Shown here piece by piece: positions 36,156 to 43,782 of a DNA stretch of 64,000 bases (positions are counted from its first letter, which is position 1; every line of letters begins with the position of its first letter). Source of the stretch: a bacterium (GTDB lineage: Bacteria; Bacteroidota; Ignavibacteria; SZUA-365). The notes beneath the pieces were generated by a model, which ran no database searches, had not been told where the DNA came from, and saw nothing but the letters and a program-made list of their open reading frames with translations. Location: NCBI GenBank assembly GCA_020444325.1, contig JAHLLD010000004.1:248001-312000 (forward strand), given 5' to 3'. The position numbers and the translations under genes were made by a program.

Positions 36156-37037
36156 TCACGAGACGTCAGTGGGATCCCAGGAACTTTCATTGAGCAGGTT
36201 GAGGTCGGCGTACTGATACGGCGACTTCTGACCGACATAACTGATTTTACTTTCTCCGCCGTCCACGCCGATGGTGTTGCCGTTGATGAACTCCGTGCCG
36301 TTCTGCAGCAGGGCGATCATGGCTTTTCCCACATCCTCAGGCACGGTTGCGCGGGCAAAGGGATTCTTGGCGACGGCGGCGTACAGCATATTCCGTGCAC
36401 CGGGAATCTTGCTCAGCGCGGGCGTGTCGGTGACACCGGCGAGCAGCGCGTTGACGGTGATGCCCCGCGGACCGAGTTCGATGGCCAGCTGACGCACATA
36501 CGATTCCAGTGCTGCTTTCGCGGCAGAGACGGCTCCGTAGAACGGGAGATTGAGGTTGGCCCCATCGCTGGTCATCGCAAAAATGCGGGCACCGTGCCCC
36601 AGCAGTCCCCTCCGCACCGTATCCTGCGTCCAGTACACGAGCGAATTGGCCATGACGTCGAGCGTCATCTCGAGCTGCGCCTTCTTCATCATCTCGGCTT
36701 CGTTGCGTCCCACGAGCGGACGCAGTGTGCCAAAGGCGAGCGAGTGCATCAGCACCTTGATCTCCGCGCGTCCATCGTGATGATACGTCTCGATGAAATT
36801 GTCGAGCATCGCATGCCGTTTGTGCTCATCCGCCGCGTTCATGTTGTGGAATACCGCCTTCTGTCCGCAACTCTCGATATCCGAGATCAGTTGCTTCACC
36901 GCGGGCATGGTTGCCTGCCGATCGAGATGCACGCCAAGGATATGATATCCGTGACGCGCCAGTTCCCGTGCGGCCGCTGCTCCGAAACCGGAACTCACTC
37001 CCAGTATCAGGGCCCATTGTGTCGTTTTTCTCGTCAT
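36156..37037 (-). CDS. SDR-family reductase with an enoyl-ACP-reductase-like active site
   Basis: 293 residues. The Rossmann glycine motif is 'GVSSGFGAAAARELA' (residues 14-28), and the substrate region has 'MHSLAFGTLRPLV'. The catalytic pair is in 'YGAVSAAKAALES', where Tyr and Lys are seven apart (Y-x6-K) as in FabI/FabL enoyl reductases, not the Y-x3-K of classical SDRs. The C-terminus has 'RGITVNALLAGVTDTPAL' and 'FINGNTIGVDGGE'. Likely an enoyl-thioester reductase using NAD(P)H; whether it is the main FabI or a side enzyme is not decided by sequence. The following acyl-CoA dehydrogenase suggests fatty-acyl metabolism. Confidence 0.75.
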   Translation of the reverse strand: MTRKTTQWALILGVSSGFGAAAARELARHGYHILGVHLDRQATMPAVKQLISDIESCGQKAVFHNMNAADEHKRHAMLDNFIETYHHDGRAEIKVLMHSLAFGTLRPLVGRNEAEMMKKAQLEMTLDVMANSLVYWTQDTVRRGLLGHGARIFAMTSDGANLNLPFYGAVSAAKAALESYVRQLAIELGPRGITVNALLAGVTDTPALSKIPGARNMLYAAVAKNPFARATVPEDVGKAMIALLQNGTEFINGNTIGVDGGESKISYVGQKSPYQYADLNLLNESSWDPTDVS

Positions 37038-37382
37038 GATTCTATGCGCATGGATTTCTTTGACATATCACAATCTTTAAATATAAGAAGAAATTCAGGT
37101 AATTGCTCCCCTCCGCTTGCGCGGAGGGGAGCGTTCTTTTCCCCACGCTGTCGCGCGGGGAAGGATTTTCTCCGCTTCGCGGAGAGGTGTTTGCTCCCCG
37201 CGGAGCGGGGACCAGGTATTTCTCCCTGTCGGGAGAGCAAAGAACTCCACCGCGCCAGCGGTGGAGAATCCTCTCCCCGCGCAGCGGGGAGAAACGCCTC
37301 TCCGCGCCAGCGGAGAAACGACGTTCTATAAAAGCCGCGAGGGTTGTACATTAGTACATGAGATCACAAATCAGCTGAGAGC
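37038..37382. other. Spacer holding the palindrome array
   Basis: 345 bases between the divergent SDR and GT9 genes. The centre is the eight-palindrome array at 37105-37316. TATATTTA (minus strand, about 37079-37086) could be the -7 of the SDR promoter, but no TTG stands at the right distance. Nothing else was recognised. Confidence 0.5.
37105..37316. repeat. Array of eight different short perfect palindromes
   Basis: Palindromes at 37105-37132, 37139-37162, 37169-37185, 37195-37211, 37221-37236, 37245-37266, 37272-37292 and 37299-37316. Most share a TCTCC(n)GC arm ending outside in GAGA and a short loop (TTGC, TTC, GGA, TGTC, GCCA, GCA, GCCA), but each arm differs in length and sequence, and where arms differ both sides changed together. 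Not a CRISPR: units are hairpins without constant direct repeats. Resembles REP/BIME-like intergenic elements. Confidence 0.8.
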
Positions 37383-38549
37383 ATGCGGATAGACAAAAGC
37401 GGCGTCGATTGTAAACATTTTAACGGGTACAAACCCTGCTTCCAGGGCGTGGATTGCAGTGAGGAGTGCCAGAAACGCGATCCGATCGGGATGCGCGTGC
37501 TGATCGTGAATCTGGATGCCATGGGCGATGTGGTGATGAGCACGGCACAGCTGGCGGGGATCAAGCGCACCTGGCCGGAGAGCCAGGTATTCTGGATTAC
37601 ACGTGGCAACGCCGTACGGTTGCTCGATGACAATCAGCTCATCGACCGGGTGTTCGTATGGGACGATGTCAGTCGCATGATCCTGCAGCAGCAGCATTTC
37701 GACCTCGTACTCAACGCCGATAAAAGCCTGGATGCATGCGCATTCACCGCTTCGCTCGATGCCGGGGAACTGCGTGGTTTTACGATATCGGAAAAGGGAC
37801 AGATCGTACCGGCGAATCCGGAGGCGGAGTACAATTTCCGCATGGGAATTGACGATGAACTGAAATTCCGTAAAAATCGGCGTACTGGACAGGATATTCT
37901 CGCAGAGAGCTGGGGGCTGCCGTACGAAGGTGATGAGTATATCCTCACGCTGAGTGAGGAGGAAAAAGCCTTCTGCCAGAAACAGCGGGAGGCCTTGAAG
38001 CTTGAGGGACGCGTGGTGGTCGGCTTCAACACCGGTTGTTCGGAGCTTTTTCCCAACAAAAAAATGACCGTCGGGCAGCATGTGGCACTCATCCGGAAGC
38101 TTTCGGAGGACGAGCGGCTGACCTTCCTGCTGCTCGGGGGACCACAGGATACCGGCAGGAATGCAGAAATCGCCGCACAGCTGTCCCATCTGCGCGACGA
38201 GGGACGCCTCGTGTCTACTCCCACGGAAGAGGGATTGCGCCGGGGCATCTGTTACGAAAACCTGGCCGATGTCGTGGTTACGGGCGACAGTTTCGGCATG
38301 CACCTGGCGATCGCCCTCCGCAAGCATGTGCTGGTCTGGTTTGGTCTGTCCTGCTGGGAGGAAATCGATCTTTACGGGAGAGGAGAGAAGTTTATTCCTG
38401 AAGGACTCTTCTGCGCACCCTGCTGGAAGCGCAGTTGTCCCTACAATCTCGAATGCATCGACATGATTGACCTCGACGGTATCGCAGGCGCGGTCACTGC
38501 ATTTGCCGATGCGCATCCTCCCAAAGCCGTCAAGGAGATAGCGTCATGA
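37383..38549 (+). CDS. Glycosyltransferase family 9 (heptosyltransferase-like) with N-terminal Cys cluster
   Basis: 388 residues. A Cys-rich start 'CKHFNGYKPC...VDCSEEC' (residues 10-29), seen in some heptosyltransferase relatives and probably metal-binding, precedes the GT-B fold: 'MRVLIVNLDAMGDVVMSTAQLAGIKRTWPES' (GT9 opening), 'FDLVLNADKS', 'VVGFNTGC', 'LLGGPQD', 'VVTGDSFGMHLAIAL' (donor-site end of GT9) and a second Cys pair 'CAPCWKRSCPYNLEC'. GT9 enzymes add heptose or related sugars to lipid A core or other glycans at the inner membrane. Its stop overlaps the next start (ATGA), so it is the first gene of a GT9-lipoprotein-rpe operon. Rpe makes pentose-phosphate, a distant source of heptose. 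Confidence 0.85.
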   Translation: MRIDKSGVDCKHFNGYKPCFQGVDCSEECQKRDPIGMRVLIVNLDAMGDVVMSTAQLAGIKRTWPESQVFWITRGNAVRLLDDNQLIDRVFVWDDVSRMILQQQHFDLVLNADKSLDACAFTASLDAGELRGFTISEKGQIVPANPEAEYNFRMGIDDELKFRKNRRTGQDILAESWGLPYEGDEYILTLSEEEKAFCQKQREALKLEGRVVVGFNTGCSELFPNKKMTVGQHVALIRKLSEDERLTFLLLGGPQDTGRNAEIAAQLSHLRDEGRLVSTPTEEGLRRGICYENLADVVVTGDSFGMHLAIALRKHVLVWFGLSCWEEIDLYGRGEKFIPEGLFCAPCWKRSCPYNLECIDMIDLDGIAGAVTAFADAHPPKAVKEIAS

Positions 38550-38965
38550 CGCACACACGCATTTTCGCTGCAGCAGCACTGCTGCTCTCGCTCTGTATTC
38601 TCCCGGCGTGCGGGGGACCCTCGGTGGAAGATTCGCTGAGGGGAAATTGGAAAAACGGCGATGGGAATCTGCTGCGCTTTGCGGAGGAGGACAAGGCCTT
38701 CATTGGACAGGAAGGACTCTCGGGCGAGGGCGAATGCCGCTTTGAAGTCAATGGCGACAGCGTGCGTGTACGCACGCTGCCGGGAGATGGAGGCAGTGTA
38801 AATACATACATGCTGCATCTGGCCGGAGATACACTGTATCTCGATGCCATCAGTCTCGAACGGCCCGGGCAGAAACAGACCATCCGCAGCGAGGAATTCG
38901 CTGAGCGGTCGGGCAAACCCGCGTACAAACTGCATTTCACACGCATCGCAGAGGAGAAGCAATGA
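38546..38965 (+). CDS. Small lipoprotein of unknown function
   Basis: 139 residues. Signal with lipobox 'LSLCILPACGG' (Cys about residue 22), then 'VEDSLRGNWKNGDGNLLRFAEED' and a small beta-barrel-like body ('ECRFEVNGDSVRVRTL', 'NTYMLHLAGDTLYLDAISL'). The pattern resembles lipocalin-like or META-type envelope lipoproteins but no family is recognised. Both ends overlap neighbours by the ATGA type, so it is coupled in translation to the GT9 gene and rpe. Confidence 0.8.
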   Translation: MTHTRIFAAAALLLSLCILPACGGPSVEDSLRGNWKNGDGNLLRFAEEDKAFIGQEGLSGEGECRFEVNGDSVRVRTLPGDGGSVNTYMLHLAGDTLYLDAISLERPGQKQTIRSEEFAERSGKPAYKLHFTRIAEEKQ

Positions 38966-39633
38966 GATATATCCCTGATGAAAAACCCCTGATTGCTCCG
39001 TCCCTCCTTTCCTGCGACTTCGCGCGCATCGCCGAAGAAGTGCATGCCATCGAGGAAGCGGGAGCGGACCTCCTGCATGTGGATGTGATGGACGGCCATT
39101 TCGTGCCGAATATTACCATTGGTCCCCTCATCGTCGACGCCATTCATCGCCATGCGAAGAAACCGCTTGACGTCCACCTCATGATCACCGATCCCGACCG
39201 CTACCTCGAGTCCTTCCGCAAGGCAGGTGCAGACATCCTCACCGTGCACTGGGAAGCCTGTCCCCACCTCCATCGCACCGTCCAGGCCATCCACGCGCTG
39301 GATGCCGATGCCGGTGTGAGCATCAATCCCGCCACACCCGTCGCGCTGCTCAAGGATATTCTCGACGACATCGAACTCGTGCTCATCATGAGTGTGAATC
39401 CCGGTTTCGGGGGACAGCAGTTCATTCCGCAGGCACTCGAGAAAATCAATGAACTGCGCCTCATGGCCAACGAACGTGGACTCACGGACCTCCGCATCGA
39501 AGTCGACGGCGGTGTCACCCGCGACAACACCCAGGCACTTCAGCAGTCCGGCGCGGATATCCTGGTGTCCGGCTCAGCCGTGTTCAAGTCGGGGGATTAC
39601 TCCGAGTATATAGCCGCTTTGCGCGGCGCTTGA
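38962..39633 (+). CDS. rpe: Ribulose-phosphate 3-epimerase
   Basis: 223 residues, full TIM barrel. 'IAPSLLSCDFARI' (catalytic Ser/Asp region), 'DLLHVDVMDGHFVPNITIG' (metal His and Asp, catalytic Asp), 'DVHLMITDPDRYL' (His), 'HWEACPHLHRT', 'MSVNPGFGGQQFIP', 'IEVDGGVTRDN' (catalytic Asp) and 'ILVSGSAVFKS' are all present. It interconverts ribulose 5-phosphate and xylulose 5-phosphate in the pentose phosphate pathway. Start overlaps the preceding stop. The last codons run into the palindromic repeat array that begins at 39632. Confidence 0.96.
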   Translation: MRYIPDEKPLIAPSLLSCDFARIAEEVHAIEEAGADLLHVDVMDGHFVPNITIGPLIVDAIHRHAKKPLDVHLMITDPDRYLESFRKAGADILTVHWEACPHLHRTVQAIHALDADAGVSINPATPVALLKDILDDIELVLIMSVNPGFGGQQFIPQALEKINELRLMANERGLTDLRIEVDGGVTRDNTQALQQSGADILVSGSAVFKSGDYSEYIAALRGA

Positions 39634-39840
39634 GTGGCTTCGCCACGCGTGAGCTCGTCCCGCTTCGCGTGGACTCGCGCTTGAGTGGCTTCGCCACGCG
39701 TGAGCTCGTCCCACTTCGCGTGGACTCGCGCTTGAGTGGCTTCGCCACGCGTGAGCTCGTCCCGCTTCGCGTGGACTCGCGCCTGAGTGGCTTCGCCACG
39801 CGTGAGCTCGTCCCGCTTCGCGTGGACTCGCGCTTGAGTG
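39632..39840. repeat. 51-bp tandem repeat, four full units plus a partial
   Basis: GAGTGGCTTCGCCACGCG... starts recur at 39632, 39683, 39734, 39785 and 39836, always 51 bp apart. Each unit holds the palindrome GTGG-CTTCG-CCAC and a second half CTCGTCCCRCTTCGCGTGGACTCG. Because 51 is a multiple of three, several frames stay open on both strands; these are not taken as genes. The first copy overlaps the rpe stop codon. Confidence 0.9.
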
Positions 39841-40085
39841 GCTTCGCCACGCTTGAGTTCCGCTTCGCGGAACGCGTGAGCGCCTGTCGGCGCGCTGGAG
39901 TGGCTTCGCCACGCTGGAGTTCCGCTTCGCGGAACGCTGGAGCTCATCCCCAATTGCATCGGGGATTCGCGTGCCGAACGAAGTGAAGGCACTGCCGCTG
40001 TCAGCGAAACGCTGACATTTAGCAGGAACCGGTCTGATAGTCTTGACGTTGTATTTCCACAGACAAAAGCGTAGGGAGCGCTCAG
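39841..40085. repeat. Further palindromes before the DUF2851 gene
   Basis: After the 51-bp array come GTTCC-GCTTCGC-GGAAC twice (about 39857-39873 and 39918-39934), a second GTGGCTTCGCCAC, the CCCCAATTGCATCGGGG word at 39949-39965, and TGTCAGCG-AAA-CGCTGACA at 40000-40018. With 39632-39840 this gives a 450-base gap without a gene. No promoter of standard spacing was seen in the last 60 bases. Confidence 0.6.
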
Positions 40086-40135
40086 ATGTTGGATTATTCT
40101 GCGTTTATGATGTCCCTGAGACGGGGTGAACTGCG

Positions 40136-40189
40136 TTTTATGCACATTCTGCATAAAAATGGCGGTGTTTTTATGCAGTTTCTGCATAA
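40136..40189. promoter_or_regulatory. Paired 19-bp inverted repeats (copies 3 and 4) before DUF2851
   Basis: TTTTATGCA-CATTC-TGCATAAAA (40136-40158) and TTATGCA-GTTTC-TGCATAA (40171-40189), centres 33 bp apart, about three helical turns. They end 13 bases before the preferred GTG start at 40203. A tandem operator pair overlapping the leader is the simplest reading. Confidence 0.5.
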
Positions 40190-40202
40190 TTCGGAGCGCG
40201 GC

Positions 40203-41432
40203 GTGGTGCGGGAGAGGCAGCCGCATGTTCCGGAGGAGCAGGTGATTGCACTGTGGCTGCGGGAGCTGCAGCCGGAAAGGCGCTTTCGGTTGCGGGACGG
40301 AAGGACGCTGCGCGTCATCGATGCGGGGAAGCGGAACCGGTATGACGGACCCGACTTTCTCGATGCAACAGTCGTTATTGACGACAGGCTCATCAGGGGC
40401 GCGATCGAGGTGCACACGCGGGAAGGGGACTGGAAGCGGCACGGACACACGGATGACATCCGCTACCGGCAGGTGGTGCTGCATGTGTGCATGTATGCGG
40501 AAACACCCGGACAGCGCGCGAGTGGAATGCCGCCGCTGCTGATTCTGGCCAGGGAAATGGGAGAGCCCCTCAGATCGGCCTGGTCCGACCTACGAAGGCG
40601 AATGCATCCGTTCCCCTGCGCCGCATCCACACATACACCGCATCCTTCGCTTGCGGCGGCGATGCTCACGCTCACGGCAGCGGAGCGTTTCGCGCGCAAA
40701 TGTCTCCGTCTCGAGGAGCGCCTGCTCGAACTCGCAGACGAAGCGCAGCAGGTGGACGAAGCTGAAGGGAAACGGGTGTGGCGTCAACTGCTCTATGAAG
40801 CCGTGGCGCGGGCGACCGGGTATGGTGGGAATGAGGAAGAGACGGCGATGCTTGCACACAGGCTGCCGCTTGAGGAAGCGGTGCTGCTCGGGGACGACGA
40901 ACGCTTCAACCGCTTTGCACAGATCGCAGGGTTGCAGGAAGGGGAAGTGGATGCCATGATCGCCCCGCACATCTGGCGCAATTCACGTGTGCGTCCCAAC
41001 AACCGTATCCACAGCCGCCTGCGCTGGTTCTCCGCATGGTGCGTTCAGGTCGATCAACGCGACTGGTGGCGCCGCTGCCTGACGCTGCTGAAGGAAAGGA
41101 AACTGCGGTCCTTTGAATGGCAGCCGCTGTTCACCGTGCAAGCCACAGGCGAGCGTCCCGGTCGCGACCGCTGCTTTGAGCATATGGTTAATGTTCTTGC
41201 TCCAATACTGCACCTGTATGGACGGTGGATGGGGGATGAAGAAATGGAGCACCGAGCAATGGAACTCTATTTTAACGCCGCACCCGCAGCGCCGAACCGC
41301 CATACCCTCGCGCTTGAAAAGGCGTTTGATCGCCGGTGCGCAGACGCCACGGATCAGCAGGGCATGATTGAACTGCATACGCAGTACTGCCTCAAATGCG
41401 CATGCGCATCCTGCCTGTGCGCGAGCGAATGA
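40203..41432 (+). CDS. DUF2851 family protein
   Basis: 409 residues from the GTG at 40203 (GGAG six bases upstream); the frame is open from an ATG at 40086, but that extra stretch is occupied by two inverted repeats and lacks family similarity. N-terminal conserved block: 'EEQVIALWLRELQ', 'RVIDAGKRNRYDGPDFLDATVVIDDRLIRGAIEVHTREGDWKRHGH', 'YRQVVLHVCMY', recalling a PD-(D/E)xK-like fold with D, E-x-H. The rest is helical with many Arg and Trp. It ends in a Cys-rich tail 'CLKCACASCLC'. The family is common in Bacteroidota and has no established function. Single gene, followed by Rex with its own promoter. Confidence 0.8.
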   Translation: MVRERQPHVPEEQVIALWLRELQPERRFRLRDGRTLRVIDAGKRNRYDGPDFLDATVVIDDRLIRGAIEVHTREGDWKRHGHTDDIRYRQVVLHVCMYAETPGQRASGMPPLLILAREMGEPLRSAWSDLRRRMHPFPCAASTHTPHPSLAAAMLTLTAAERFARKCLRLEERLLELADEAQQVDEAEGKRVWRQLLYEAVARATGYGGNEEETAMLAHRLPLEEAVLLGDDERFNRFAQIAGLQEGEVDAMIAPHIWRNSRVRPNNRIHSRLRWFSAWCVQVDQRDWWRRCLTLLKERKLRSFEWQPLFTVQATGERPGRDRCFEHMVNVLAPILHLYGRWMGDEEMEHRAMELYFNAAPAAPNRHTLALEKAFDRRCADATDQQGMIELHTQYCLKCACASCLCASE

Positions 41433-41477
41433 CCACCGTGGGATGTGAGGGAATTCCACGTTTGCGGCATGGAAAAC

Positions 41478-41508
41478 TTGTATTCCATCCGGCTACGGAC
41501 TATTTTTT
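41478..41508 (+). promoter_or_regulatory. Candidate rex promoter
   Basis: TTG (41478-41480), exactly 20 bases, TATTTTTT (41501-41508). The sequence just downstream (TTTCGTGAAATTGTTG) recalls a Rex half-site, which would mean self-repression, but it is not a full palindrome. Confidence 0.45.
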
Positions 41509-41632
41509 TCGTGAAATTGTTGTCATATGCAATTCGCTCTGGGATGATAAGTCACCGTCTGCGCCCGGTATGAGACGCGACAGCTGATTGGTCGTCTGAA
41601 TTTCTTTTCCCCATCGAATTACAGGTGCCGGT

Positions 41633-42262
41633 ATGGATAGCATTTCCAAAGCCGCCTTTCGCCGACTGCCCCGATACCACCAGATACTGTCTGCGTATGA
41701 GGGACTCGGCAGAGAATACATCTCCTCCCGCGAACTCAGTGAGATTCTCGAGATCAACGAAACCCTTGTCCGCAAGGATATGGCGGATCTGCAGATTCGT
41801 GGAAAACAGAATCAGGGATACAGCATCTCGGCGCTGCGCCTGCGGATTGAGGAATTCCTCGGACTGCAGGAGGTCACCGAAGCCCTCGTCGTTGGAGCGG
41901 GACATCTCGGAACCGCACTCGCGACCTACGTGGGATTTGAACAGTATGGACTCAAAATTGTCGGTGTGCTCGACAACGATCCCGATCGCATCGGTTCGAT
42001 GATCGGCTCCCATGAGGTCGTTTCGATTTTCCGTCTCGCTTCAATGATTCAGAAACACAAAATCAAGCTGGTCATTCTCACCGTGCCCAAGACGGCGGCG
42101 CAGGAGCTGACGGATATCGCCGTCAAGGCCGGGGTGATTGCCATCTGGAACTTCACGCCGCAGGAACTCAACGTGCCCGACGGTGTGCGGGTGCGCAATG
42201 AGCAGATTGTGGGCGGATTCATGGCCCTGTCGCATTACCTGAAAAATTACGGAGAGAAGTAG
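41633..42262 (+). CDS. rex: Redox-sensing transcriptional repressor Rex
   Basis: 209 residues. The N-terminal winged helix has 'FRRLPRYHQILSAYEGLGREYISSRELSEILEINETLVRKDMADL', the typical Rex start. The Rossmann domain has 'ALVVGAGHLGTALATY' and 'VGVLDNDPDRIG' for NADH, 'IWNFTPQELNVPDGV', and a C-terminal swapped helix ('FMALSHYLKN'). Rex dimers leave DNA when NADH is high and so activate fermentation or respiration genes. Single gene closed by the terminator at 42373-42399. Confidence 0.95.
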   Translation: MDSISKAAFRRLPRYHQILSAYEGLGREYISSRELSEILEINETLVRKDMADLQIRGKQNQGYSISALRLRIEEFLGLQEVTEALVVGAGHLGTALATYVGFEQYGLKIVGVLDNDPDRIGSMIGSHEVVSIFRLASMIQKHKIKLVILTVPKTAAQELTDIAVKAGVIAIWNFTPQELNVPDGVRVRNEQIVGGFMALSHYLKNYGEK

Positions 42263-42372
42263 CGCTTCCGCTGAATGGCGCTTCTGCTGCGTAGAGCTTC
42301 TGCTGCGTAGCCGCACATAGTGCGTACACTTCCATCTCGTACGCTCCCACCACAAGGGCTCCCACCATACGG

Positions 42373-42399
42373 AAAATGGCCGCACAAGGCGGCCATTTT
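42373..42399. terminator. Bidirectional terminator of rex and rseP
   Basis: AAAATGGCCGC (42373-42383), 5-base loop, GCGGCCATTTT (42389-42399): 11 perfect pairs with A/T ends for both directions. Confidence 0.88.
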
Positions 42400-42437
42400 C
42401 ATTTCCTCTGCAAAGCGGAAATCGAGTTGTTCCCGAC

Positions 42438-43760
42438 TCAGAAAATGTCGTTGTAGATCACGAACACCATCAGCGCCAGCAGCAGCACCATTCCCGCCTG
42501 CTGCAGCGCGATCTTGATCTTGTTCGGTACTTCGCGGCGGAAGAGTCCTTCAAAAATCAGGAAGATGAGGTGCCCGCCGTCCAGTGCCGGGATAGGGAAG
42601 ATGTTGATGATCGCGAGACTGATACTCAGCAGTGCCATCAGACTGAGGAAGCTGTAAATGCCTGCCTCGGCCGACTGCGCGGCCATCTCGGCAATCTTGA
42701 CGGGACCTCCGATGCTCTGCTTGAAGCTCGCCTCGCCGATAATGATGTGCCAGATGTTGGTGAGGAAAATGTCCGTCACCCGTACCAGTCCCTTCACACC
42801 AACCGCAAGCGCTTCAAACACCCCGTAGCGCACTGTTTCCACTTCACCGGGAATACGCGCGACGGGCATGATGCCGATCTTGCCGTTCTCGGTGGGAGTG
42901 ACCATGGCCTGCATGCGTTTGCCGTCACGCAGCCAGACGACACGAATGGCCTCCTCGGGACTCGCACTGACCATGCGGATCACGTCGTTCGGGGTGTGGA
43001 TGGGGACGTCATTGATGGAGGCGAAGATGTCGCCTTCCTGCAATCCCTCACGCGAGGCAGGGAGTCCGGGTTCGACGGCGCCGATGAATGTCTCTGCACC
43101 TTCGGGACTGAAACCGAAATCACCGCTGCCCACACCTTCAAGTTTTTTCTTTGGGATGAACAGGTCGATGGTCTGCGGTCCGCGCTGCACCGTGATGGTG
43201 AGATCGCCGGACAGCTGCGAATACAGCACGCCCTCACGAATGGCTTCCCAGGTCTCGACGTCCTCGCCGTTGATGCGCAGGATGTGATCTTCGGGCTGCA
43301 GTCCGTATTCCGCCGCCACGCTGCCTTCCTGCACGTAGCCGACTGTGGTCACGAGATGATGCTGCACGCCCTGCGCGAGGTTCAATCCCCAGAAAATGGC
43401 GATGGCGAGCAGGATGTTCATGATCACACCTGCGGTGATGACGATGATGCGCTGCCACACGGGTTTCGCACGGAATTCCCAGGGTTCGGGTGGCTGGTCG
43501 AGATGTTCGGTGTCCATGCTCTCGTCGATCATCCCGGAAATCTTGACGTAGCCGCCAATGGGCAGCCACGACACGCAGTAGTCGGTTTCACCGATCTGCT
43601 TGCCGAACGCACGCGGGGGAAAGCCGATGGAGAAGCGCTCGACGCGCATCCCGAAGGCCTTGGCCGCGAGAAAGTGACCGAGTTCGTGAATCAGCACCAG
43701 CACGCCGATGATGATGATGAAGTAAAAAATCTGGCTGAAAATGCTACCGAGTGCGTCCAT
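42438..43760 (-). CDS. rseP: Site-2 metalloprotease RseP
   Basis: 440 residues. The first membrane helix contains the zinc motif HELGH (25-29) after 'YFIIIIGVLVLI'. Then comes 'RFSIGFPPRAFGK...YCVSWLPIGGYVKISGM', one or two PDZ domains ('GSVAAEYGLQPEDHILRINGE', 'GLPASREGLQEGDIFASIND'), and a C-terminal membrane part with 'IPALDGGHL', whose Asp is the third zinc ligand. It cuts membrane-bound anti-sigma factors and leftover signal peptides. It is 22 bases downstream of dxr on the same strand, the usual Bacteroidota arrangement. Confidence 0.95.
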   Translation of the reverse strand: MDALGSIFSQIFYFIIIIGVLVLIHELGHFLAAKAFGMRVERFSIGFPPRAFGKQIGETDYCVSWLPIGGYVKISGMIDESMDTEHLDQPPEPWEFRAKPVWQRIIVITAGVIMNILLAIAIFWGLNLAQGVQHHLVTTVGYVQEGSVAAEYGLQPEDHILRINGEDVETWEAIREGVLYSQLSGDLTITVQRGPQTIDLFIPKKKLEGVGSGDFGFSPEGAETFIGAVEPGLPASREGLQEGDIFASINDVPIHTPNDVIRMVSASPEEAIRVVWLRDGKRMQAMVTPTENGKIGIMPVARIPGEVETVRYGVFEALAVGVKGLVRVTDIFLTNIWHIIIGEASFKQSIGGPVKIAEMAAQSAEAGIYSFLSLMALLSISLAIINIFPIPALDGGHLIFLIFEGLFRREVPNKIKIALQQAGMVLLLALMVFVIYNDIF

Positions 43761-43782
43761 GTAACGTTGCTGTCCGGATCGT

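Noticed and set aside
37105..37316. Possible CRISPR array
   Set aside because: Units are palindromes of changing sequence and length with no constant direct repeat, no spacers of even size and no cas genes nearby.
39574..40484. Overlapping frames through the 51-bp array on both strands
   Set aside because: Open only because the repeat length is a multiple of three; products are pure repeats on both strands.
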